From contig CAYMFD010000008.1 of assembly GCA_964389475.1 (NCBI GenBank), positions 1 to 61,369 on the forward strand: a DNA stretch of 61,369 nt, read 5' to 3'. This DNA comes from CAYMFD01 sp964389475 (lineage in GTDB: Bacteria; Bacteroidota; Bacteroidia; Chitinophagales; Saprospiraceae). Below are positions 9,254 through 18,989 of the stretch, in pieces. Position 1 is the stretch's first letter. Each line of letters begins with the position of its first letter. Made by a program: the position numbers and the translations under genes. A model generated the notes under the pieces. It did not search any database. It saw nothing but the letters and a program-made list of their open reading frames with translations, and was not told the DNA's origin.

Positions 9254-10018
9254 ATGAAAATAACATCCTGGAATGTCAATGGCGTACGAGCAGCCGTCAA
9301 GAAGAACTTCGTCAATGAAGTGGTAGACAGCGGAGCAGACATCTATTGTATACAAGAGACCAAGGCGCAGGCCGATCAGACGGCAGAAGCGCTTAAGGAT
9401 CTAGAGTCCTACCATATCTACAGCAATGCTGCGGTTAAAAAAGGCTACAGTGGCGTAACGATCATCAGTAAGACGAAACCTCTGTCCATATCGACGGATA
9501 TAGGTATCGAGGAACACGATCAGGAGGGACGCGTCATCGCTGCAGAGTACCGAGATTTCATCCTAGTCAATGTATACGTACCCAATAGTGGCTCGGGACT
9601 CAAGCGTCTAGACTATCGTGCTACCTGGGATCAGGCTTTTGGCAACTACCTCATGGACCTCAAGAAGAAAAAGCCCGTCATCGTTACCGGCGACTTTAAC
9701 GTAGCGCATACGAGCATCGATCTCAAAAACGATAAGAGCAACTACAATAAGACCTCAGGCTATACCCAAAAGGAGATAGATGGCCTAGACTATATCCTTA
9801 GCAAAGGCTTTAAAGATGCCTGGAGAACCTTACACCCCGAAGAAGAAAAGTATACCTTCTGGAGCATGCGGACTAGAGCTAGAGCTACTAATGCCGGCTG
9901 GAGAATCGACTACTTCTTGGTCGACGATGCGCTATGGGCTAAGGTGAAGGACAGTACGATCGAAAACGATATCCATGGGTCAGATCATTGCCCGCTATCG
10001 CTCTACTTAGATTTATAA
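9254..10018 (+). CDS. xth: exodeoxyribonuclease III (AP endonuclease)
   Basis: Base-excision-repair enzyme of the EEP superfamily that cleaves 5' of abasic sites and has 3' exonuclease and 3' phosphatase activity. The motifs are complete: SWNVNGVRA at residues 4-12, IQETKAQ (metal-binding Glu), VTGDFNVAH (catalytic Asp and Asn), GWRIDYFL and GSDHCPL (Asp-His). Length of 254 residues is typical. It is followed at 10023-10042 by a 7-bp inverted repeat (TGCTCTC/GAGAGCA) that could be a weak terminator, although no T-run follows. Confidence 0.93.
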   Translation: MKITSWNVNGVRAAVKKNFVNEVVDSGADIYCIQETKAQADQTAEALKDLESYHIYSNAAVKKGYSGVTIISKTKPLSISTDIGIEEHDQEGRVIAAEYRDFILVNVYVPNSGSGLKRLDYRATWDQAFGNYLMDLKKKKPVIVTGDFNVAHTSIDLKNDKSNYNKTSGYTQKEIDGLDYILSKGFKDAWRTLHPEEEKYTFWSMRTRARATNAGWRIDYFLVDDALWAKVKDSTIENDIHGSDHCPLSLYLDL

Positions 10019-10060
10019 ACACTGCTCTCAACCTAGAGAGCAATAACAATGAGGCATAAT

Positions 10061-10095
10061 TAAAAAGAGCTGGATGCGAGTATTCGCATCCAGCT
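10061..10095 (-). terminator. rho-independent terminator for the leftward adhesin gene
   Basis: A perfect 12-bp inverted repeat (10068-10079 AGCTGGATGCGA with 10084-10095, loop GTAT). On the minus strand the stem is followed by CTTTTTA, the T-run of an intrinsic terminator. It lies about 310 bp beyond the stop codon at 10404, so the adhesin transcript would include the whole 96-bp tandem repeat. Confidence 0.75.
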
Positions 10096-10183
10096 AATCC
10101 CATAATATATTCTCATTTTGGCTTTGATAGCTCCAAAAAGTTAATGGGGTTTCTTTCTAAGCGTATCAGACACTCGCATTATC

Positions 10184-10424
10184 TTGATCGACGGTAAGTA
10201 TCTCTTGTTCGTTAGTCGATCAAGATCACACCGTTGCGTGATCCCTTGCTATGCAAGATCACACTACTCGAGCATGATGTTGATCGACTCTAAGTATCTC
10301 TTGTTCGTTAGTCGATCAAGATCACACCGTTGCGTGATCCCTTGCTATGCAAGATCACACTACTCGAGCATGATGTTGATCGACTCTAAGTATCTCTTGT
10401 TCGTTAGTCGATCAAGATCATCTT
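10184..10424. repeat. 96-bp tandem repeat, about 2.5 copies, rich in hairpins
   Basis: Copies start at 10184, 10280 and 10376 (period exactly 96 bp; the third is partial). The first two differ at only two bases that I can see (GG versus TC after the initial TTGATCGAC). Each unit holds inverted repeats: TTGATCGAC with GTCGATCAA around a spacer of about 22 bp, GATCAC with GTGATC, and CTTGC with GCAAG. The last partial copy overlaps the adhesin stop codon and last codons, so the unit appears to have arisen by duplicating the gene's 3' end. Because 96 is a multiple of three, a spurious open frame runs through it. Confidence 0.9.
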
Positions 10425-13400
10425 CTTGGTGATACTAGCACCTGCTGCATCGAGACGGTAGTAGATCACTCCAGAGGCGCCTATCTGATCTTTAGTCACT
10501 GCGATACTATGTGTACCTGCACCTACATACTGCTGAGCTCGATATACCTGTCGACCAGCTAGGTCATACATGGTCAGTACCACATCACCGTCTACTGGGA
10601 TGCTGTAAGTAATGATAGTGTTATCTCCCCATGGATTAGGTGTATTCTGCTCTAGTACTACAGCCTCGGCACGAGCTCCGGCACCTCTTAGTTCTAGGTT
10701 GATATCCGCTACATTGGCGTCCATGTCATATGCTTCTGTAGATAGGGCTACTTTGTCATTGATAGCAATCTGATCAGCGATCGTCCCCGTACTAGTAGCT
10801 CGCGCTACAATGGTAAAGACCGTCTGGTTAGGCACTAGCGACATACCCATAGCAGCATCAAGTGCTACTAGTAGTACACCACCATCGACACGTACTTGAT
10901 CTCCTCTGATACCTTCTACGGACTCGTAAGAAAGATCACCGAGGTCTAGGGCCATCTGTAGACCTAATAGATCCTCTTGGTCACCGGCCTTGACATCTAT
11001 GCGTACTAGATCACCTGCATCAAAGGCTACATCGTCTACCACTAGACTCACTGTAGCGGCAGACCTGCCACCTAGACCGTCTATGCTAGCTGATCCGTTG
11101 ACATCACCGATCTTGATACCGTCGAAGTTAGCATCCATTTTCTGATGATAAACCTCCTCAAGATGAATCGCCTCAGGGAAGTCAAACGCAAAGTTCCACT
11201 CGTCCCAATCGTGACTAGCATCGACAAATCTCCACGAGGTGTTATTGCCAAACTCGCTAGTCTTACCCAGGATGAGGCTTCTCAGCTCTACTACATCAGC
11301 ACCTGTGATCGACTTGTTATTATTGATATCGGCAGCGATCTGTTGACGAGGATCCTCTAGCGGCTGTACGTCAAGGATGTGACGCTGTATAAGCACCAAG
11401 TCTAGCGTACTCACACCGTTATCAGTATCATCGTTTTTATATGGAGCCACCTCATAACCGTCGTAGTAGTTGACCTCATCAAACATATAGTCACCCTGTT
11501 CTTTGGTCATACTCATGGTCTCCTCATTCATCGTCGTATTGACTAGCTCTACCTCGATATCTTGGATACCACCGCCTGCTATATTGGTGATGTAACCACC
11601 CAGTGCGGTACGGGTCCCTAGATCTGCACAGTATCTCTGATTATCCTGGAGGAATAGCTCTACGACACAGAAAGACACGTTACCATCTGGATCAAGCACG
11701 TATACCTCAAGCTCGATAACGCTACCCACACCATCTACTAGATCATCACACGTCAACTCTAGTGCTGGCTGTGTACCCTGCTCGTTAAAGGAGTATCTCA
11801 GCAAGCTGTCAGCGCTGCACTCGTCTGTGCTTTTGAGGTTAAAGTCAGAAGCCCATATCTCGGTTCTACCATCTTCGCCCATGCCCCATGTCACTTGACC
11901 TAGGCATATAGGTTGTGGCGCCTTATTGTCTATAACTCTCACTGTAAACGTACATGTCTCTTCCTTGTCACATCCGTCAACTACCGTATAGGTGACGGTG
12001 TGTGTACCTGCAGGTAATACACGTGTCCAGGTGCTACCTGTACCCGTTATATCGATAGATCCGTTAGAGTCTGCATCGATCGTATAGCTATAGTCGAGAT
12101 CGCTGCTAGGTGTGCAGTCATCGCTTGCTGTAATCGCTACGGTTACCTCACCATCACAGTTACCTGGCTCAGGGTTGATCGTCTGATCCGTACATCCTGA
12201 CTCGAAGGTTGGTGCATCAGAGTTCTTGATCTCGATCTTCTGATCATACTCGTAGAATACCGGATTGCTAGAACTACCCGCACACCAGTCTACTACTCTC
12301 CAGTGTCTTATGATCTTAACACAAGCATCTGGAGCATTGTAAAATGTCTCATCATCATACGACATAGCTAGATCAGCACAGTCCGTATTGGTCAGAGTAG
12401 GCTTACTATCTAGCTCCTCAGGTGTGAGGTCAGAGACCGTACACGCTAGGTCTAGGACATTGCCAGGCCACGAAATATCAGTACCGTCAAATGGATCAGA
12501 ATCCACTACAGTAATCGTCTGTCTGCACTCGTCCGTACGACCTTGAGGGTCAGTAACTACCCATGTACGCGTCAAAGTACCTGTACCACAAGACCCGACA
12601 CTACCTCTGATAGAGCTCGTAATCGTCAAGTTGCAATTATCACTGGCAACTACTAAGTCCTCACCACCTGTAAGCATAGTATCACGAGGATCCTGCTCAC
12701 ACTGGAGTTGCACATTAGGCGGACAGGTTATAATCTCAGGAGCCATTTTGTCCTGTACTGTGACATTGACCACACAATCGTTGAAATTACCTGACTCATC
12801 ATAGACACGCATAATCACACGTATGGGGTTATTAGCTATATCAGAGCAACAGAAGTTGACTTTCTCACCGAACATCAAGTCATCAGAGAAGCCGCAAGGC
12901 GTCGTCTCTCTACGTACCTCAAAGCGATCGATGGCACAGTTATCATAACTATGGTCATCTACACTCTCAGCGAATAGGTCAGCCCATCCTACCTGGTCAA
13001 GTGATATATTGGTAAATCCTTCGCAAATAGGACTAGGGGCCTCCTCGTCATCGACGACCACCTCTATGAAGCACATAGTTTGGTTGCCACAATCATCAGT
13101 AATATTATACACTACCCAGGTTGTATCCATCGGTAAGTCGGTAATAGAAAAAGAGCCGTCACCATTATCTACAACGTTGTCAAAGATCTGATCTACAAAA
13201 GGTTGTCCATCTTCGTCTCTGAGTTTATAACCTACATTGTAGGTCCAGCTACTACACTCAAATACAACAGTAGGAGGCGGTACATCAAAAGTACCTGTAC
13301 ACACACCCTCATCAGTAGGTATATTGATAAACTGAGAATCGCCAGTCCCTGCACATACAGGCGCGACGTCATCTACTATCTTGATCGTCTGGAAGTTCGT

Positions 13401-14294
13401 TCGCTCAGCACCTGTACACCAGTCGATGATGACCCACTGTCGTACTACCTTGAGAGAGGCACCACATAGGTCGAACACTACGTCTGTGTAATAGTACTGT
13501 ATATTGTTACACTCAACACCTGTAGGAAATCCTGTAGAGTTAGGGGATGGCGTACCATCCTCATCGAAAATCAGGTTGTTATCGCAAGTGAAAGATGGTT
13601 CATTACCTGGTAGATCGTCATAGCTAGGTGGAAAGACTACGTCTGCAAGCTCGGCCTTACGTACTAGGATTACTTGCGAGCAAGAGTCGGTGTTACCGCT
13701 AGGGTCAGCAGCGACCCATCTACGGACGATCATCTCACTGTAGGGTGTACCACACGCCATTACAGTCCTATTATCAGCATGTGTATATGTGATCGTACCT
13801 CCACAGGCATCTGTAGCTAGGGGAGAAGGTATACCTGGAGCTCCTACATCCGTATCAGTCTCGCACTGTACACGTACAGTATCACAAGGGGCAAATACAG
13901 GTGGCAACTTGTCCTCTACAACGATGTGACCCCAGCACGAAAGGCTGCAACCTATCAGCGTAACCTTGACCTCAATAGTATCACCTATGTGCGAACCATT
14001 GAGGACATTGGAGCTGAGTGCGACACCATTTTGGTCTCTTAGCTCAACAGCGTAAAAGCTATTGTCATATTGCATAGCCTCTAGTACCACGTCAGGCGTA
14101 ATAACTGCTGTACAAAACTCATCGACTGAGACTTGCACACCATCGTTACAGGCCATAATCGTATTACAATCTGGAGTCTGCGCTATGGCGACTTGGGCGA
14201 CCATCCATAGAGCCATGCAGGCGACTATCTTGGGCAACCAGCAAGCCCAGCCTTGCGCAGGCGTCAGTTTGCTATTGTGTAATGACTGTTTCAT
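10404..14294 (-). CDS. giant T9SS type A surface protein with HYR-like, dockerin-like and cohesin-like modules
   Basis: A 1296-residue protein. The signal peptide runs to about residue 38 (AQVAIAQ). Residues about 40-880 are acidic, Cys-rich HYR/Ig-like repeats with recurring elements such as CPPNVQLQCEQD and TWVVTDPQGRTDECRQTI. A CarboxypepD/Cna-B-like linker lies at about 885-954. At about 955-1010 are two dockerin type I-like calcium loops with helices (NGVSTLDLVLIQRHIL and DINNNKSITGADVVELRSLI), plus an extra DANFDGIKIGDVNGS loop near 1054. A cohesin-like beta-sandwich at about 1082-1201 contains DLVRIDVKAGDQEDLLGLQM. The T9SS type A sorting domain is about 1212-1296 and ends in KKMILID. 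It is paralogous to the next gene upstream. I infer surface export and anchoring through T9SS; adhesin or matrix roles are inference. Confidence 0.85.
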   Translation of the reverse strand: MKQSLHNSKLTPAQGWACWLPKIVACMALWMVAQVAIAQTPDCNTIMACNDGVQVSVDEFCTAVITPDVVLEAMQYDNSFYAVELRDQNGVALSSNVLNGSHIGDTIEVKVTLIGCSLSCWGHIVVEDKLPPVFAPCDTVRVQCETDTDVGAPGIPSPLATDACGGTITYTHADNRTVMACGTPYSEMIVRRWVAADPSGNTDSCSQVILVRKAELADVVFPPSYDDLPGNEPSFTCDNNLIFDEDGTPSPNSTGFPTGVECNNIQYYYTDVVFDLCGASLKVVRQWVIIDWCTGAERTNFQTIKIVDDVAPVCAGTGDSQFINIPTDEGVCTGTFDVPPPTVVFECSSWTYNVGYKLRDEDGQPFVDQIFDNVVDNGDGSFSITDLPMDTTWVVYNITDDCGNQTMCFIEVVVDDEEAPSPICEGFTNISLDQVGWADLFAESVDDHSYDNCAIDRFEVRRETTPCGFSDDLMFGEKVNFCCSDIANNPIRVIMRVYDESGNFNDCVVNVTVQDKMAPEIITCPPNVQLQCEQDPRDTMLTGGEDLVVASDNCNLTITSSIRGSVGSCGTGTLTRTWVVTDPQGRTDECRQTITVVDSDPFDGTDISWPGNVLDLACTVSDLTPEELDSKPTLTNTDCADLAMSYDDETFYNAPDACVKIIRHWRVVDWCAGSSSNPVFYEYDQKIEIKNSDAPTFESGCTDQTINPEPGNCDGEVTVAITASDDCTPSSDLDYSYTIDADSNGSIDITGTGSTWTRVLPAGTHTVTYTVVDGCDKEETCTFTVRVIDNKAPQPICLGQVTWGMGEDGRTEIWASDFNLKSTDECSADSLLRYSFNEQGTQPALELTCDDLVDGVGSVIELEVYVLDPDGNVSFCVVELFLQDNQRYCADLGTRTALGGYITNIAGGGIQDIEVELVNTTMNEETMSMTKEQGDYMFDEVNYYDGYEVAPYKNDDTDNGVSTLDLVLIQRHILDVQPLEDPRQQIAADINNNKSITGADVVELRSLILGKTSEFGNNTSWRFVDASHDWDEWNFAFDFPEAIHLEEVYHQKMDANFDGIKIGDVNGSASIDGLGGRSAATVSLVVDDVAFDAGDLVRIDVKAGDQEDLLGLQMALDLGDLSYESVEGIRGDQVRVDGGVLLVALDAAMGMSLVPNQTVFTIVARATSTGTIADQIAINDKVALSTEAYDMDANVADINLELRGAGARAEAVVLEQNTPNPWGDNTIITYSIPVDGDVVLTMYDLAGRQVYRAQQYVGAGTHSIAVTKDQIGASGVIYYRLDAAGASITKKMILID

Positions 14295-14358
14295 AGTAGA
14301 AATATTTATTATAACGGTTTTCTTATTAAAATAATTGAATCAGAAGTCGGTCAAGAGG

Positions 14359-14386
14359 CGCTTACATCACCGAAGTGATGTAAGCG
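14359..14386 (-). terminator. UUCG-capped hairpin between the two giant genes
   Basis: A perfect 12-bp stem (14359-14370 with 14375-14386). Read on the minus strand the loop is TTCG closed by C-G, an exceptionally stable tetraloop, so the hairpin belongs to the leftward transcript, 17 bp past the stop codon at 14403. No T-run follows, so it may slow or protect the 3' end of the message rather than terminate fully. Confidence 0.6.
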
Positions 14387-14402
14387 TAATCCCAAAAAAC
14401 CG

Positions 14403-17400
14403 TTATCTGATAACCACCATTTTCTTGCTGGCTGTATATGATCCTGAGTCTAGTTGATAATAGAGAATGCCCGTAGCCTGTAGTGCATCTACGTCGAGAG
14501 TGATACTGTGCATACCTGCACTGTAGTCATTCGCGACCTGGTATATCAATCGTCCATTGATATCATAGATGCTTAGTGTGGCTGGGGCAGCCTCTGCGAG
14601 TTCGAATGAGATGACCGTTACGGCATCAAATGGGTTAGGTACATTCTGATACAGCCTATTAGCTGTGATCTGCTCTACACCTCCACGACCATATGTTATG
14701 TCTACTGTCTCTATCTGATTGTCAGCTAGAGTATACGCCTCAGCGTCTAGCAGACCATCACCGATGGTAGGTAGATCACCCGTGGTACCGCCTAACTCGA
14801 TTCTAAAGAGTACATCACCATCCTGTGTGCTTACCGCTTGAGACTTACTCCAGCTTACTGCAAGCATACCATCCTGTAGACTACTCCATCCTATATTATC
14901 ATCTGATATGTCTAGCACATCGCTATCTATCGACTTGATGTCTGCTGTCTCAGGATACTTGATCGTAAACTGCATACCTGCTAGATCTTCGATCGCATCA
15001 CTGCTGACCTCTAGGTAGTAGTTACCATTAGACTCTACGACATTACCGTCTAGCTGTATAGCTGACCTACTACTAGTCGCCTCGTCACCACTGACATTGC
15101 CTAGGTCTACACTACCATTGACATCACCTATCTTGACTGCGACGAAATCTGCAGCACCCATATCTGTCATGACTTGCTGGTAACCCAGTCGCTCATTGTA
15201 TGGGAATGGTCGCTTAGGATCATCAAATACCTGACCTGCATCGACAAATCTCCATGGATCATTGTTCTCAAAGTGATCCGTGATACCCAAGATCAACTTA
15301 CGTAGAGCAACTATATCAGCACCTGTGACAGACTCAGAGTCATTGACATCTGCGGCGATCACTTTGTAAGGACTAGATAGTGGTGCCATACCCAGGATAT
15401 GACGTTGTATCATGACTAGGTCAAGTGTTGATACACCTTTGTCTGCCTCGTCAATCTTGACAGGCTCTAGCACATAATCATTAGCATCGAGTAGGTCACT
15501 GAAAGCATATCTACCATCAGGATCAGTCATCTCATAAGCAGGGAACTCGTGTAGGTTAGCCATTATGACAACCTCCACTTGATCTAGTGGTCGGCTATCC
15601 TCAGTAGCTACTCTACCGGCAATCGCAACTCGGTTGATCGTACCTGTAGAATCGACTACTATCGAGTCTCTACATGCATCACTATTATCCTGTAGTGTCA
15701 ATGTCGCTGTACAGAAGTCCTGATTACCGCTGGCATCCGTAACCCATATCTCGACAGGTATCATCTCCTCTATACCATTAGACACATCATCACAGGTAAA
15801 CTGGATAGATGTATCATCTACATCGTCAGAGAAAGAGACTAGAACATCCGAGCAATCATCAAACGATCCGTTATCGAAGTCACTGGCCCAGATAGCCACC
15901 GTACCGTCATTCTCCATGATGACCGTCACTATCTCGCTCAGGCAGTATGGAGTAGGTTTCTTCTGGTCATCGATGACGTATAGGGCATCACATGTACTGA
16001 TATTTCCACACTGGTCCTCTACTGTCCACTCTACTCGCACTGAGGCAAAGTCTAACGTACGTGAGAAGGTGTTGCCAGCTCCAGAAAAGTCAACGGTACC
16101 ATTATCATCTACATCTATGGTATATGACCATGACAGCTCATCAGACGGCGTACAGTCATCTGTTGCTGTAGCACCTATAGAGAACGAAGCTCTACAGTTA
16201 CCTGCACTCACGATCGTCGCATCATCAGCGTCGCAGCCCGTAAGGATTGTAGGTCGATTACTGTTAGTGACCATGATCTCCTGTGTGTAGTCCCACTTAC
16301 CACCTGCGTTAGGCGCAAAGGGGTTAAACTGACACCAATCTATAATAGTCCATTGTCTCAATATCTTGTAACAAGCACCATCGACGTACTGGAAGACCAC
16401 GTCATCGTGGGTGGCATCTACCTCGCTACAGCTATTAGCAAATATCTGAGGTGGCCCAAATGCAGATGGAAGATCTTCTGGTTCTAGACCGCCCGCTAGG
16501 CAGCCACTATTGGTACTATAGTTACGTGGCCATACGACGTCGTCTCTACTATCGTTAGGATTGTTTCTATTGATAAAGAATGGATCAAGGTTCGTCAGGG
16601 TAATCCGCTGCATACATGTTACTGCATTACCAAAGGCATCCGTAGCCGTAAACGTACGTACTACCTCTCCCTCTCCACATCTGCTATTGCTACGATCTAT
16701 AGTCTCAGTGACTGTAACACCACATACATCCTCTGCTGTAGCCGTACCGAATCGACTTAGCGATGTCACATCCTCCGTACAGTTGATCGTTATATCTGCT
16801 GGCTTATTGGTAAATACAGGCGCTATATTGTCCTGGACCTCTACCTCGACCATACATTGATTGCTATTGCCTGAGGCATCAAATACCCTCAGCGCGACCA
16901 TGACCGTATTACCTACGTCCTCACAGCAAAACTTAACCTTAGGGCCCCATGCACTGGTCTCTCCACAGGCGCTATCCATACGACGTACGTCAAGACTATC
17001 TAGAGAGCAGTTGTCATGGCTTCCGTCATCAAAGGCACTAGGCCCAGCGAAGGCTATACCCTCCTCGTTAACCGCTATAAAAGTAAATCTATCACATACA
17101 GGCACTGGCTCCTCCTCATCGATGAGGCCTACCTCAGTAAATACTTGAGTTACATTACCGCAGTCATCCATCAGCGTGTAGATAATCCATACCGTATCCT
17201 GACCTGCAGGTACATTTTGGATCGTGTAAGTCCCATCGCTGTTACGTACTACACCATCCGTGATACTGAAAGAGAAAGGATCATTGCTATCATCTACTAG
17301 CTTGTAACTTACTTGGTAATCCCAATCACTACACTCAAAGATGAGATTAGGTGGAGGGAGATTAATCTCCGCATCACAGCTTAGCACATTAGTACCCACC

Positions 17401-18989
17401 CCGAATTCATTGGGTGCATTAGCAACTGGCGCATCATTGTCAGCAACAGTGATAATCTGGTTGTAGACAGAGTCTCTACCAGAACCACATAGGTCGCTTA
17501 CTTGCCATCTACGCTTGATCTTATATGACTGCTCACTACAGCCACTGATAAACTGGTCTGTATAATCCACTTGGACATTGAGGCAGAATGTACCCATCGG
17601 TCTTCCCGTAAAGTCAGGGTGCGGATAACCCTCATCGTTTGTGGGCCAGTTACCACAAGCCTGTAAGCTAGGCTCGCCATTAGTGGCACCTAGCACATCA
17701 TCGTAGATAGGTGGGAATGTAAGATCTTCAAATGTTGCTCTACGTACCTGTATCACCTGCGTACACGTTGAGGTATTACCTGCCTCGTCCGTTGCCTGCC
17801 ACTGTCGAGATATGGTAGAAGCAAAGTCTCCTACACATAAGTTGCTAGTGATATTGTCATAAAAGTCTAGCGTCAATCCTCCGCACTGATCAAAACCATC
17901 TACGGAGAAGGTATTATCATCTATCTGCGTCACATTGCTACCAGCTGGTGTAGGAAATCCCGTAGCAGATGGGTCTAATGCGTCATCACAGTTGACCGTC
18001 AATGTATCACCACAGGTTAACATTGGTACCGACTTGTCTTCGAGGACTATATTACCCCAGCAACTGTTACCGCTACACTCATGTATAACCTTAACCTCTA
18101 CTACCTTATCAAGGTATCTACCATCTAGCGTACTGGTAGGTATGATGGTATCTGTGTCTGTATCACGTAGTACGAGATCATAGCTAGAATCATCAAACTG
18201 CATATCCTGCAAAAAGGTAGATGGTAGTAGCGTTACCTCACAGCTAGGACCCATCGTGATATTAAGGCTGTTATTACATGCCAAAACGATCGGTTCTTCG
18301 TCCATGACATTGACCTCGATAGTCTCATCAAAGTCGCAATATGTACCTACTTGGTCTTCATTGGTAGCCGCCTCACCAGTAACAGAAACAGTACCTACGC
18401 CAGCGGTGCTGGGCCATAAGACTTGAATCATCGTATCATTCTGAGGGATCATCTGACCGCCTGTAACCGTCCACACTACGTTACGAACTTGTGCAGCGGG
18501 TATGTCTAGGCTATATGCCTTACGGACATCGATACAACTACCTAGGTCTCCCTGGATAGCGGTACGAGGCACAAAGCAAAAGTGGCTATTGTTACGCATG
18601 AACTCGTTAGTACCATCTGACACCGTTATGGTAAATGAGGTATTCTCTCGTCTTACAGCATCTAGTCTGTAAGTTCCAGTCGTACCCACCTCATCTAAAG
18701 TAACTCCAGGAGGTAGTGGCATAAGAGGGTCAGAACCAGGAACAAATAAGCCCTCTGATTCTACAACCGTGTAAGTCACTCCAGAAGTAGAGCCAGTAAT
18801 GGTAATGACATCCCCGAAAATAGGGTTGTCGAGTGAGGTGCCAGCAAGACAATCACACTCCAATGTACCAAGTACTTGTGCATGGATCTGCCCCGAGCAC
18901 CATACTGCTAAGAGTACTGGTAGTACCCATCTAGCAATGTGCTTGCTCACCTCACCGTAGCGGCTAAGTGATGGTAATCCTTTTTTCAT
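14403..18989 (-). CDS. giant T9SS type A surface protein, paralogue of downstream gene
   Basis: A 1528-residue protein from the ATG at 18989; 13 more codons lie upstream at 19028, but the signal peptide (VLPVLLAVWCSGQIHAQ) fits the later start. It has about 220 extra N-terminal residues compared with the downstream paralogue, then the same Cys-rich HYR/Ig-like series. It continues with a CarboxypepD-like segment (VAIAGRVATEDSRPLDQVEV), a dockerin-like pair at about 1179-1240 (KGVSTLDLVMIQRHIL and DVNDSESVTGADIVALRKLI), and a KIGDVNGSV loop. A cohesin-like domain follows at about 1309-1433 (DLAGMQFTIKYPETADI, AVSWSKSQ, GDVLFRIEL). The T9SS type A tail is about 1446-1528. It is likely the promoter-proximal gene of a two-gene adhesin unit. 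Confidence 0.85.
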   Translation of the reverse strand: MKKGLPSLSRYGEVSKHIARWVLPVLLAVWCSGQIHAQVLGTLECDCLAGTSLDNPIFGDVITITGSTSGVTYTVVESEGLFVPGSDPLMPLPPGVTLDEVGTTGTYRLDAVRRENTSFTITVSDGTNEFMRNNSHFCFVPRTAIQGDLGSCIDVRKAYSLDIPAAQVRNVVWTVTGGQMIPQNDTMIQVLWPSTAGVGTVSVTGEAATNEDQVGTYCDFDETIEVNVMDEEPIVLACNNSLNITMGPSCEVTLLPSTFLQDMQFDDSSYDLVLRDTDTDTIIPTSTLDGRYLDKVVEVKVIHECSGNSCWGNIVLEDKSVPMLTCGDTLTVNCDDALDPSATGFPTPAGSNVTQIDDNTFSVDGFDQCGGLTLDFYDNITSNLCVGDFASTISRQWQATDEAGNTSTCTQVIQVRRATFEDLTFPPIYDDVLGATNGEPSLQACGNWPTNDEGYPHPDFTGRPMGTFCLNVQVDYTDQFISGCSEQSYKIKRRWQVSDLCGSGRDSVYNQIITVADNDAPVANAPNEFGVGTNVLSCDAEINLPPPNLIFECSDWDYQVSYKLVDDSNDPFSFSITDGVVRNSDGTYTIQNVPAGQDTVWIIYTLMDDCGNVTQVFTEVGLIDEEEPVPVCDRFTFIAVNEEGIAFAGPSAFDDGSHDNCSLDSLDVRRMDSACGETSAWGPKVKFCCEDVGNTVMVALRVFDASGNSNQCMVEVEVQDNIAPVFTNKPADITINCTEDVTSLSRFGTATAEDVCGVTVTETIDRSNSRCGEGEVVRTFTATDAFGNAVTCMQRITLTNLDPFFINRNNPNDSRDDVVWPRNYSTNSGCLAGGLEPEDLPSAFGPPQIFANSCSEVDATHDDVVFQYVDGACYKILRQWTIIDWCQFNPFAPNAGGKWDYTQEIMVTNSNRPTILTGCDADDATIVSAGNCRASFSIGATATDDCTPSDELSWSYTIDVDDNGTVDFSGAGNTFSRTLDFASVRVEWTVEDQCGNISTCDALYVIDDQKKPTPYCLSEIVTVIMENDGTVAIWASDFDNGSFDDCSDVLVSFSDDVDDTSIQFTCDDVSNGIEEMIPVEIWVTDASGNQDFCTATLTLQDNSDACRDSIVVDSTGTINRVAIAGRVATEDSRPLDQVEVVIMANLHEFPAYEMTDPDGRYAFSDLLDANDYVLEPVKIDEADKGVSTLDLVMIQRHILGMAPLSSPYKVIAADVNDSESVTGADIVALRKLILGITDHFENNDPWRFVDAGQVFDDPKRPFPYNERLGYQQVMTDMGAADFVAVKIGDVNGSVDLGNVSGDEATSSRSAIQLDGNVVESNGNYYLEVSSDAIEDLAGMQFTIKYPETADIKSIDSDVLDISDDNIGWSSLQDGMLAVSWSKSQAVSTQDGDVLFRIELGGTTGDLPTIGDGLLDAEAYTLADNQIETVDITYGRGGVEQITANRLYQNVPNPFDAVTVISFELAEAAPATLSIYDINGRLIYQVANDYSAGMHSITLDVDALQATGILYYQLDSGSYTASKKMVVIR

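Noticed and set aside
10184..10424. CRISPR array
   Set aside because: The units are contiguous 96-bp copies without unique spacers of 25-50 bp between short identical repeats, and no cas genes are near.
10184..10432. An open frame on the plus strand encoding repeats of RSRSHRCVIPCYARSHYS
   Set aside because: It exists because the 96-bp tandem repeat has a length divisible by three. It has no start context, overlaps the adhesin 3' end on the other strand, and shows no protein character beyond the repeat.
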